Shown here: positions 31,528 through 40,499 of the stretch, piece after piece
Numbering within the stretch: the stretch's first letter is position 1
How the letters are laid out: each line of letters starts with the position of its first letter
From: Bufo bufo
Lineage: Eukaryota > Chordata > Amphibia > Anura > Bufonidae
Length of the DNA: 64,000 nucleotides
Assembly: GCF_905171765.1 (NCBI RefSeq)
Contig: NC_053392.1
Coordinates: 505,096,556-505,160,555, forward strand
Direction: 5' to 3'
Made by a program: the position numbers and the translations under genes
The notes under the pieces: model-generated
What the model was told of the DNA's origin: nothing
Database searches by the model: none
What the model saw: the letters and a program-made list of their open reading frames with translations, nothing else

Positions 31528-31850
31528 TGACAGGCAGAGGAAGAGGCAGGCCATTCAGCAGGGGTTGTAGGGGTCAGGCAGGTGCACCAGGCCGGAGCCT
31601 AAGTGGGAAGTTGGAGAAGGTGCGTGTGATTACGTCAAAGGATGCACTACAGTTGGTTAAGTGGCTCACTCAGCCTTCTGCTTCTGCACCCTTCTCATCG
31701 TTTGTATCTGCACCCTCCTCACTCTTTGCTGTGTGCACCCCCAAAGACACCACCACCACCACCACCATAGCCCCTCCAATTGAGTCAGAGGAATTATTTT
31801 CCCATCCATTCCCAGACCTTATCGATGCGCAGCCACACATAAAAACTTAA
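31528..31850 (+). pseudogene. hAT lineage D transposase N-terminus
   Basis: MTGRGRGRPFSRG starts an Arg/Gly-rich segment (to about residue 30), followed by SKDALQLVKWLTQPSASAP, a Ser-rich segment and a Thr run, ending SHPFPDLIDAQPHIKT before a stop. The pattern 'RG-rich start, then LVxW(h), then Ser-rich' matches the N-termini of hAT-A and hAT-C here. No BED finger or catalytic part follows, so this is a 5' fragment. The frame remains open to 31326 upstream, but the ATG at 31528 fits best. Confidence 0.6.
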
Positions 31851-32478
31851 ATAATAGGTAATTTTCTGATGATGACACATTCCCTTTCACTAACTTATCA
31901 TTAATGAATCATTCAGAAACAAACCCTTACATGCAAATAATGTGGGTTCTCCGTATCTTCAGAAGTAGTTAATGAAGTTGGTTACCTGAAGATATTTAAT
32001 GTTCCCTTTTTCTGCTAGGGAGTAGAATTCAACAAAATATATAAGTAGATAACACATTTCTAGGTGAATTATGGAAGATAACTTCATGATTAAAGCCAGT
32101 TAGCCTACTAAATACCTGCAGGGGGCAGCCTTACTCTTCATAGTTTTTGCAAATAAGTTGTATCTTTCTCACTGCTATGGAGTTTCTAAAAGCTTGAGGT
32201 ATAGTCTGATGTCTCATCTACCTTCATCACGGAGTGTGGGAGGTGATATGGTATTTCCATGGCTTTTCGCAGTTCAATAAATGTGAAAAAGTCTTTATCT
32301 ATGATTTCAGACATCATGAGATGAACAGAACATATTATAAAACAGATTACATGAAAATAATATCAATGTGGCAATAAAAGCACCAGATGTATGTACGGTA
32401 GCACTTAATGAAAATATTTCTTTACTCAATAGAAGAAAAATATGTGTGCCTGGATTTTCATGTATAGATCCAGTTTGG
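31851..32478. other. Unannotated spacer
   Basis: No gene or repeat end is recognised. AT-rich. Confidence 0.5.
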
Positions 32479-34302
32479 GTCTGTCAGGAATAAGGACCGC
32501 CTTATCCCTAGTTATTATAATGTTTGCTGTGATATTATATGTTTTATGGTTAAATGTCATAGTGTAATATATTCCGGTGTGATTTACATGTATACAGTGG
32601 GTATTTATGTATTTGTATTACTAGGCCAGCAGCCATTTATGAATTGGTTTAAGGCTGCATAAAGAGTATCACGGTCGGCGTGACTATCACATACGTGACG
32701 CAGAGGGAGGGAACAAGGAAGGCCCTGCCCAAGTGAGAGGGAAGGTGGTGACCCCTGACTCACCTAGCGGCTGGCACCTGGCTGCCCTGACGTCCCTAGA
32801 CGGGTTCCTCACCCGTACGCCGATCACGTGCCTAAAGCCCTGGCTTTCCCTAAGCTGAGCCCTAGATAGTGAACAGGGCGGTGGGAACACTAGTCCGCAC
32901 CACTAGCTCTAAAGGAAAACACCAAGGGAAGGACAGACAATACAAACTCAACATATAATCCCAGGTGGGCGACAACAGGAGACAACAAGAAGCCCAACAG
33001 GGATCCGGAGGGTAGCACTCTGGAACGACAACCAGGATTCACAACTCCAGTGGGTCAGTATAGATGTCCAGGCAGGAAGCTCTATAACTGGCAACTAGAG
33101 AAGTGTGAGGGGAGAATATAAGGAGGTTGGGAGTGGCAGACAAGAAACAGCTGAGGAGGAGAAGCTACGGATCCCTGATTGAGACAAAAAGGATAGCAAG
33201 GCAAACACAGAAAACAATCACTAAGAAACAACGTGATCTTTAGATATAGAGCGCGCAGCCACCCGCTGCGACCTCCTGACCCCGGGTATAACGGAGTCAG
33301 ACGTGGCTCTTGATACCCTCGTGACAAAGAGAGAGCCGAGCTGTCTGCCTCAGACCTGGGAATCAGCCAAATTGTCCCTGGGAGGTAGTTAGCACAGAGA
33401 TGCTAACGAGGATGGGTCTTTTTGCTGGTCACACCTGGGACAGGAGACTGCAGACTCTCTGGAACCTTTTGTCAGCAGCTTTCGTCTAACCAGAGAATGA
33501 ACAATAATTTGTAATCCTTCATAACTTGTTCAGGAGGGCGCGGATGTCCCCAAAATCCAGCTCATCACCTCTGGTATCATAGGGGCATCGCATGGACACC
33601 AGACATGGCATATCAACTCGCCTTCATCTTCTTAAAATAAGGATCTCACCTTCCGAGCGTCCTGGACGTGTCACGTTTGATATGCTAGGACTTGGACAGG
33701 TGAGATATGAATTATGAAGAAGGGCTAGGGCCTGTATCTTCACCAGGGCAACTGGGAAAATATATTTGGGATATTTTTATACCTGTTCCATAGATGGCCA
33801 GGGGGACAGGCTGCATGTGTAATGAAGCCCAGCCCAGAGGGTCTGAGTCAGAGGTGTGAGGGAGAATCCCCCTCAGGCCTGCCCCTGGAGGAAAGACATA
33901 AAAATTTAATCCCTGGGATATTTGGTGTCACAAAGTGGGAGATCCAATCGAATTGATTTGTGCACCATTACTCTGCCCAAATCTCCTGGGAGGAAAGGAC
34001 TTTTACCACGCAATTGCTAAGTATCAGAACTTTCTATGTTTTCTCCTTTTTTTTTTTTTTACAATTGTTTGCCATTTATGTATGTCTCTTGTTAATCATT
34101 TTTTGTAACCAAGTGCTGTCCATTTTTCATACATTAAACCTAAAAGTTTGATGGTTTGTCTTGTAACCTTAATAAGGGGTGTCCTGACGACCTTATAACG
34201 GGCAGGTAGTGGCGGCAAAAGTTTTGTGTTATTGCATGGGTGTGCTTGCAGGCTTCAGGTGGCGATTTATGCTTAAGTTACGGCCTGGTGCAGGGCGTAA
34301 CA
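32479..34302. mobile_element. Possible LTR with nested solo LTR
   Basis: TGTCAGGAATAAGG at 32479 and GGGCGTAACA at 34302 could be LTR ends. Inside are an ACATAAAAATTTAAT TATA-like stretch (33894) and CATTAAACC near 34131, followed by a GT-rich tail, the order expected of promoter, polyadenylation signal and downstream region. No matching 5-bp duplication is seen (GGGTC versus GCATC), so either the ends are wrong or the LTR is attached to lost internal sequence. Low confidence. Confidence 0.3.
32667..33326 (+). mobile_element. Solo LTR, 660 bp
   Basis: A perfect 5-bp duplication AAGAG flanks it (32662-32666 and 33327-33331). The ends are TATCACGGTC (probably TGTCACGG with one change) and CTCGTGACA. 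AATATAAGG near 33117 may be the TATA box, which gives the orientation. No internal coding. Confidence 0.8.
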
Positions 34303-34690
34303 GCATCTGACGGTGTGAGGTGAATCAGCCTGAAGGGCTTGGGCAACCCTTGTTACGTGAAGCGGTGGGCTGGTCTGGTCCCCGGTACGTGATAGGGTCT
34401 GTTCACAAAAACCATATTAAGAAGTGTATCATTACCCCACAATCTATTATGTTTTTGTTTTTCTGCTCTTTTTCCTCTCTCTAATTTTTTGTGTTCACTT
34501 TGATCTAAAAAAACACAATTCTTCCTGTGAATTGAAGGCAAATTCCACACTCAATAAATTTGTAGATGACTGACTTTAGAAAAGGCACACTGAATTGCTT
34601 GGAACCTATCAAAAGTGTTAGCATTATGTAAAATAAAACTGCAATGCAGACTATTGTATAGTCTAATGCACCATATGACCAGAGGTATGT
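34303..34690. other. Unannotated spacer
   Basis: No gene recognised. It may be internal sequence attached to the LTR-like unit to its left. Confidence 0.3.
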
Positions 34691-34699
34691 GTCTGAGTG

Positions 34700-35045
34700 T
34701 TTAATAATGATGATGACCTATCCTCAGGATAGGTCATCATTGTATAATAGGTGGGGGTCTGACTCCTGAACCCCCACCGATCAGCTGACTGAAGAGGCTG
34801 CGCACGCTCTAGTGGGTGCTGCCTCCTCCTTACAGTTTTGCCAAGCACATTACCGTCCACTGGATACCTCAGCCCTATTCACGTAAATGGGTCTGAGCAG
34901 TGCCTAGGCCATGCCATCGATAAATGTGAAGTCACTGGCCTAAGAAGAGGCTGCAGTGTTTAACGGAGCGCTACAGTTTCTTCAATTAGCTGATTGGCGG
35001 GAATGCTGGGAGTCGGACCCCTACTAATCAGATATTGATGACCTA
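34700..35045. repeat. Imperfect palindromic MITE, GATGACCTATC type
   Basis: It starts GATGACCTATCCTCAGGATA and ends GATATTGATGACCTATCTTA. The GGGGGTCTGACTCC and GGAGTCGGACCCC words are inverted on either side of the centre. The motif also occurs at 5915-5975. It ends immediately before the hAT-B terminal repeat. Confidence 0.6.
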
Positions 35046-35551
35046 TCTTAACTAGAGTTGAGCGGATACCTGGATGTTCGGGTTCGGCCGAAATTCACAA
35101 AAAAGTTCGAGTTCGGGACCCGAACTTGACCCCGAACCCGAGCCCCATTGAAGTTAATGGGGACCCAAACTTTTGAGTACTAAAATGGCTGTAAAAAAGT
35201 CATGAAAAGGGCTAGAGGGCTGAAAATGGCAGCAAAATGTGGTTAAGAGCATGGCAAGTGCTCTGCAAACAAATGTGGATAGGGGAATGACTTAAAATAA
35301 CAAAATACGTAAAAATAAAAAATAATAATCTTGATCTTGGAGGACGAGGTCCATATGGAGTAGGAGGTTGAGGAGGCGGTGGATGTGTAGGTGGAAGCGG
35401 CGGTGGAGGATGAGGAGGTAGCCTACACTGCTTTTTATTTTTATTTTTTATTTTTTTTGTTTAAATTAGGGTACACCCCAAAACATTGGGAAATATAACC
35501 TGTGATAACCCCCTCCAGCCGTGCTAAACAAACGTTCAGACAATACACTGG

Positions 35552-35690
35552 CTACAGGGCAGGCCAGTAGCTCCAAGGCGTAAAGGGCAAGCTCAGGCCA
35601 TATGCCCAATTTGGAGACCCAGAAGTTGAAGGGGAAGACCCATCAGTCAGTACGTGTAGGCGTGTGCACACATACTGCTCCACCATGTCG
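35552..35690 (-). pseudogene. hAT-B1 transposase C-terminal fragment
   Basis: Minus strand: MVEQYVCTRLHVLTDGSSPS, then a frameshift so that FWVSKL appears only in the neighbouring frame, and further decay. It is the N-side of the hATC domain. It is preceded directly by 18S-derived sequence (frame reading SNWIVDITGTCD), the same junction type as in hAT-A at about 20066. Confidence 0.7.
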
Positions 35691-36205
35691 CACGTCCCTG
35701 TGATGTCCACGATCCAATTGGATACCTGCTCTATCAACTTTCGATGTTATTTTCTGCGCCTACCATGTTGATCACGGTTAGCGGCGAATCAGGGTTCCAC
35801 GCCAGAGAGGGAGCGTGAGAAAGGGAGACCACATCCAAGGGAGGTCAATGGCTACAATGCGATCAAGCTGAAATGTGGGACAAATTATTGAAGCCGAAGC
35901 TTCCAAGTAAAGGAGGGGGCGCGCGGCAATTACCCACTCCCGACTCGAGGAGGTAGTGATGATAAATAACAATACAGGACTCTTAAGATGCGCTGTTATT
36001 GGAATGATACATTTTTTATACGACTCTAGATAACTTCTGCTTGATCGCGCGTCCCCGTGACGTCCACGATCCAATTGGATATCTTCTCTATCAACTTTCG
36101 ATGTTCTTTTCTGCGCCTACCATGTTGATCACGGTTAGCGGCGAGTCAGGGTTCCACGTCGGAGAGGGAGAGTGAGAAAGCGATACCACATCCAAGGGAC
36201 GTCAA
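35685..36205 (+). pseudogene. Captured 18S rRNA fragment, tandem (copy B)
   Basis: Plus strand. First unit 35685-36022: GCACGTCCCTGTGATG, CTATCAACTTTCGATG, GCGCCTACCATG, GAATCAGGGTTCC, GAGAGGGAGCGTGAGAAA, CCACATCCAAGG, a non-18S insert (about 35845-35915), GGCGCGCGGCAATTACCCAC, AGGTAGTGATGATAAATAAC, AATACAGGACTCTT, TTATTGGAATGA. Second unit 36023-36205 restarts with GACTCTAGATAACTTC, GATCGCGCGTCCCCGTGACG and repeats up to CCACATCCAAGGG and the insert. The words and order are those of 18S rRNA (about nucleotides 250-545). It is antisense to the hAT transposase, as in copy A. Not a functional rRNA. Confidence 0.88.
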
Positions 36206-36289
36206 TGGCTGCAATGTGATCGAGCTGAAATGTGGGACAAGTTATTAAAGCAGAAGGATCGAATGAAAGTGCCAATTAAAGACGAATTT

Positions 36290-37125
36290 TACAAATGTAA
36301 TTCCCTGTCACCTATGCAGATCCGGGGTTTTTCATCGCCAGAAATGGGTTAATGTCACCCACCAATGGAACAGATGATTTTTAAAAATTTCAGTCCCTGT
36401 CACCTATGCAGAGCAGGGGTTTATTCACGGCAAAAATGGTAAAATGTCACCCTAGAATGTAACAGAAAAATGTATGAAATGTATTAAACTGTCTACTTGG
36501 TAGAGCAGGGGTATATCACAGCCAAAAATTGGTGAATGTCACCCAACTATGTAACAGAAAAATTTATGAAATGTATTAACCTGTCCACTAGGTAGAGCAG
36601 GGGTATATCACAGCCAAAAATTGGTGAATGTCACCCAACTATGTAACAGAAAAATTTGTAAAATATATTAACCTGTCCACTAGGTAGAGCAGGGGTATAT
36701 CACAGCCAAAAAATGGTGAATGTCACCCGACAATGTAACAGAAAAATTAGTGAAATGTATTAACCTGTCCACTAGGTAGAGCAGGAGTATATCACAGCCA
36801 AAAATTGGTGAATTTCACCTGGAAATGTAACAGACATATTAGTGAAATTTGTTTACTTGTCTACTAGGTAGAGCAGGAGTATATCACAGCCAAAAATTGG
36901 TGAATTTCACCTGGAAATGTAACAGACATATTAGTGAAATTTGTTTACTTGTCTACTAGGTAGAGCAGGAGTATATCACAGCCAAAAATTGGTGAATTTC
37001 ACCTGGAAATGTAACAGACATATTAGTGAAATTTGTTTACTTGTCTACTAGGTAGAGCAGGGGTATATCACAGCCAAAAATTGGTGAATTTCACCCAAAA
37101 ATGTAACAGACAAATTAGTGAAATG
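36290..37125 (-). repeat. 92-bp leader satellite of hAT-B
   Basis: GAGCAGGGGTATATCACAGC recurs at 36503, 36595, 36687, 36779, 36871, 36963 and 37055, exactly 92 bp apart, with more diverged units before. Each unit also has GGTGAATGTCACCC and ATGTAACAGA. The same satellite in fewer, more diverged copies is present at 18400-18680 in hAT-A. Confidence 0.95.
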
Positions 37126-37128
37126 AGT

Positions 37129-37322
37129 AGGAGGTTGAGGAGGCGGTGGTCGTAGCGGTGTAGGTGGAAGCAGCGGTGGAGGAGGACAAGGTAGCCAACA
37201 CTGGTTTTTGGTTTTAATAATTTTTTTTTTTAATTAGGGAACACCCTAAAAGAGTGGGAAATATCAAAAATACAACAATGAGCAATTGCGCTGTAGTATT
37301 ACAATGGCTGGGTAAGGCCGTT
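37129..37322 (-). other. Second hAT 3' tail (B2) at the B1/B2 junction
   Basis: GAGTAGGAGGTTGAGGAGGC here repeats 35357-35376, and the following GCGGTGGAGGAGGA tract, poly-T and TTAGGGAACACCC repeat 35395-35480. So a second 3' end of the same element family starts here, directly after the 92-bp satellite, without a terminal repeat. Confidence 0.75.
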
Positions 37323-40300
37323 TTACATGTCTATTCTGCACAATGTACGGACAAGTCCTGTGGGATCAATGCCTGGTTCATTTTGATGAACGTGAGCTTG
37401 TCCACATGTTGACAGGCGGCTGCGCTTGTCTGTGATAATGCCCCCTGCCGTGCTAAACACACGTTCAGATAATACACTGGCTGCAAGGCAGGCCAGGAGC
37501 TCCAAGGCGTAAAAGGCAAGCTCAGGCCATGTGTCCAATTTGGAGACCCAGAAGTTGAAGGGGGCAGACCCGTCATTCAGCACGTGTAGGCGTGTGCACA
37601 TATACTGCTCCACCATATTGCTGAAATGCTGCCTCCTGCTAAGACGTTCCATATCAGCTGGTGGTGCTGGTTGTTGTGGCGTGCTGACAAAGCTTTTCCA
37701 CATTTCGCCATGCTAACCTTGTCTTGGCGACCTCTTCCTCCTCCTCTGCCTTCGTCTTGTGCTTCCACTGTGCCCCATCAGTCAGATGGGAATGCCACCA
37801 GCAGCGCGTCTGTTGCGCGGTTGTTGCGGAGACACTGCAGCATGTAATTGCTCATGTGTGCCAGGCTGCCCAGAGGCAACAACAAGCTGTCCTCTGTGGC
37901 AGGTGTATCATCTGTGTCCTCTGTATCCCCCCAGCCACGCACCAGAGATGGCCATGAGCTGGTTTGGGTGCCACCCTGCTGTGAACACGGTTCCTCCTCC
38001 TCCATCTCCTCCTCCTCGTCCTCCACCTCCTCACCCTCCATAACTGAGCTGGACAATTGTGTACCTGGCATTTGTGGGTGCAGGAATACACCCTCTGAGC
38101 CATTTGTGAATGACTGGCCAGAAACCCTAAGAAATGAGCCCTCTTCCTACTCCTCCTCCTCCTGTGCTACATCCTCTTCCATCACCGCCAGAAGCATTTT
38201 TTTAAGGAGGCATAGAAGTGGAATAGTAACGCTGAGAACGGCGTTATTGGCACTGGCCATGTTGGTGGAGTACTCGAAACAGTGCAACAAGGAACACAGG
38301 TCTGGCATGGAGGCCCAGTCATTGGTGGTGAAATGGTGTTGTTCCGCAGAGCGACTCACCCGTACATGCTGCAGCTGAAACTCCACTATCGCCTGCTGCT
38401 GCTCGCACAGTCTGGCCAGCATGTGCAACGTTGAGTTACACCTTGTGGGCACGTCGCATATGAGACGGTAAGCGGGAAGGCCGAAGTTACGCTGCAGCAC
38501 TGACAGGCGAGCAGCAGCAGGATGAAAACGCCGAAAGCGCGCACAGACGTCCCGCACTTTCTGCAGCAGCTCTGACATCGGAATAATTTTTAAGGAACCT
38601 CTGCACCATCAAATTCAGCACATGCGCCAGGCAAGTGATGTGCGTCAAACCGACTAGTCCCAGAGCTGCTACGAGATTTCGCTCATTATCGCACACCACC
38701 AGGCCGGGCTTGAGGCTCACTGGCACCAATCACTCATCGATCTGTTGTTCCATGCCCATCCACAGCTCCTTTGCGGTGTGGGTTTTTCCCCCAAACAGAT
38801 AAGTGCTGTGGCTGTGCTGAAGTTGGTGGTGAAGGTGTTACGCTGACCGGATGAGCAGCCGGTAGAGAATGAGGAAGCAGAGTAGGAGGAGGAAGCAACA
38901 AGAGGCAAACTGAAGCGCCCTGCAATCCTCGGTGGTGGAAGGATATGCGCCAAACTGCTATCCGCCTCATGCCCAGCCGCCACTGCATTTACCCAGTGTC
39001 CTGTTAGGGAGATATATAACGTCCCTGAACGTGCTTACTGGTCCACGTATCCGTAGTTAGGTGGACCTTGCCACAGATGGCGTTGCACAGTGAACACCTG
39101 ATTTTGTCCCCCACTTGGTTGTACAGGGAAGAGATGGCTCGTCTGGAAAGTAGTGGCGGCTGTGCACGACATACTGTGGGACAGCCACCGCCATAAGGCT
39201 TTTAAAACTCTCCATCTCCACCAGACGGAATGACAGCATTTCAAAGGACAGTAATTTTGAAATGCTGGCATTCAGGGCCAGGGATCGTGGGTGGGTAGGG
39301 GGGTACTTCCTCTTCCGCTCCAGTGTTTGGGAGATGAAGAGCTGAACGCTTCTGTGGGATATTGTGGAGATACTTGTTGACCCAGGTGGTGGTGTTCCTG
39401 GCAGATCCTCTGTTTGCGGGGTGGCAGGTGCCACTGTCACTCCAGAGGTGGATGAATAGGCCGAGACTGCAGCAGAAGAGGAAGCCGGAGGAGCCAGAGA
39501 CCTTTCTTGGTTTTTGAGGAGTCTACTCCACTGCAGGTCGTGCTTTGCACTTAGATGCCTGGTAATGCAGGTTGTGCTCAGGTTCAGAACGTTTATGCCT
39601 CACTTCAGACTCTGATTGCACAGCGTGCAAACCACTTGTGTCTTGTCGTCAGCACATTGTCTGAAGAACTGCCATGCCAGGGCTGGCTTTGATGTGCTCA
39701 GTCCCTTGCTGCGGTGGGCAGTAGCAGGCGTACTGTCTAGGGGACGGCTGCTCCACTTTTGCACCCTGCTCCCTCTTCTGCTGTGCTGGTGGCTCTGTGC
39801 AACCACCGCCTCTTCCTCCGAACTACACAGGTCACTTGCATGACCTTGATTCGATGTGGGGTCAAGGACCTCATCGTCCTCCACATCATCTTCCACCCAG
39901 TCTTCACCCCTGCCCTCCTTGTTGGTCTGCACACTGCAGAAAGCCACAGCAGTTGGCACCTGTGTTTCGTCATCATCCGAGACGTGCTGCGGTGGTCCTC
40001 CCATGTACTCATTTTTAAGCATAAGTGGTTGGGCATCGGTGCACTCAATCTCTTTCACTTCTGGGGCAGGGCTATGTGATTGGCCCTGCCAAACCCTGCT
40101 AGCAGAGTCATCAAAAAGCAGAAGAGACTGCTGCATGACTTGTGGCTCAGACTGCTTGGCTGATTTGCAAGGGGGTGAGGTGAAAGACCTGATGTACATC
40201 GGCTGCAGGTGCTAACTCTGATCTTTCAGCAGGAGACTGGGTGGGAGACAATGTGAAGGAACTGGAGGCACTGTCAGCAACCCAATCTACTATCGCCTGT

Positions 40301-40347
40301 ACTTGTTCTGGCCTCACCATTCGTAGAGCCGCATTAGGCCCGACCAA
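37323..40347 (-). pseudogene. hAT-B2 transposase, nearly complete but frameshifted
   Basis: Minus strand from about 40347. MVGPNAALRMVRPEQVQAIV and DWVADSASSS; an acidic linker; a BED finger (VVCTLCNQSLK, an in-frame stop at 39600, then TRHLSAKH) at 39500-39620. HPRSLALNASISKLLSFEML and FRLVEMESFKSLM follow at about 39200-39300, then TTDTWTSKH (first catalytic Asp, about 39040), LVVCDNERNLVAALG (second Asp, about 38690) and ITCLAHVLNLMVQRFL. PAYRLICDVPTRCNSTLHML is at 38400-38470. The hATC domain FNFWVSKLDTWPELAFYALE and SVLSERVFSTAGG (Glu) is at 37420-37570. All three catalytic residues are present, but at least six frameshifts or stops break the frame. It is the fullest copy of this family in the window. 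Confidence 0.88.
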
Positions 40348-40499
40348 ATAACGCTGAAGGTTCTGTCACCTACTCGCACCTGAGGAAGGTGTTTCACTTG
40401 TGCGTGTAGCTGCCATAGATCAACCACATTCTCTCCCTGCAATAGGAGCTCCACCAGCAGCACCACGACCGGGGCCACATCCCTTATTCTACGCTCTCC

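Noticed and set aside
37848..38378. A 176-residue plus-strand frame and similar frames to 40215
   Set aside because: Shadows of the minus-strand hAT-B2 transposase, which carries the conserved DTWTS, CDN and SERVFS motifs.
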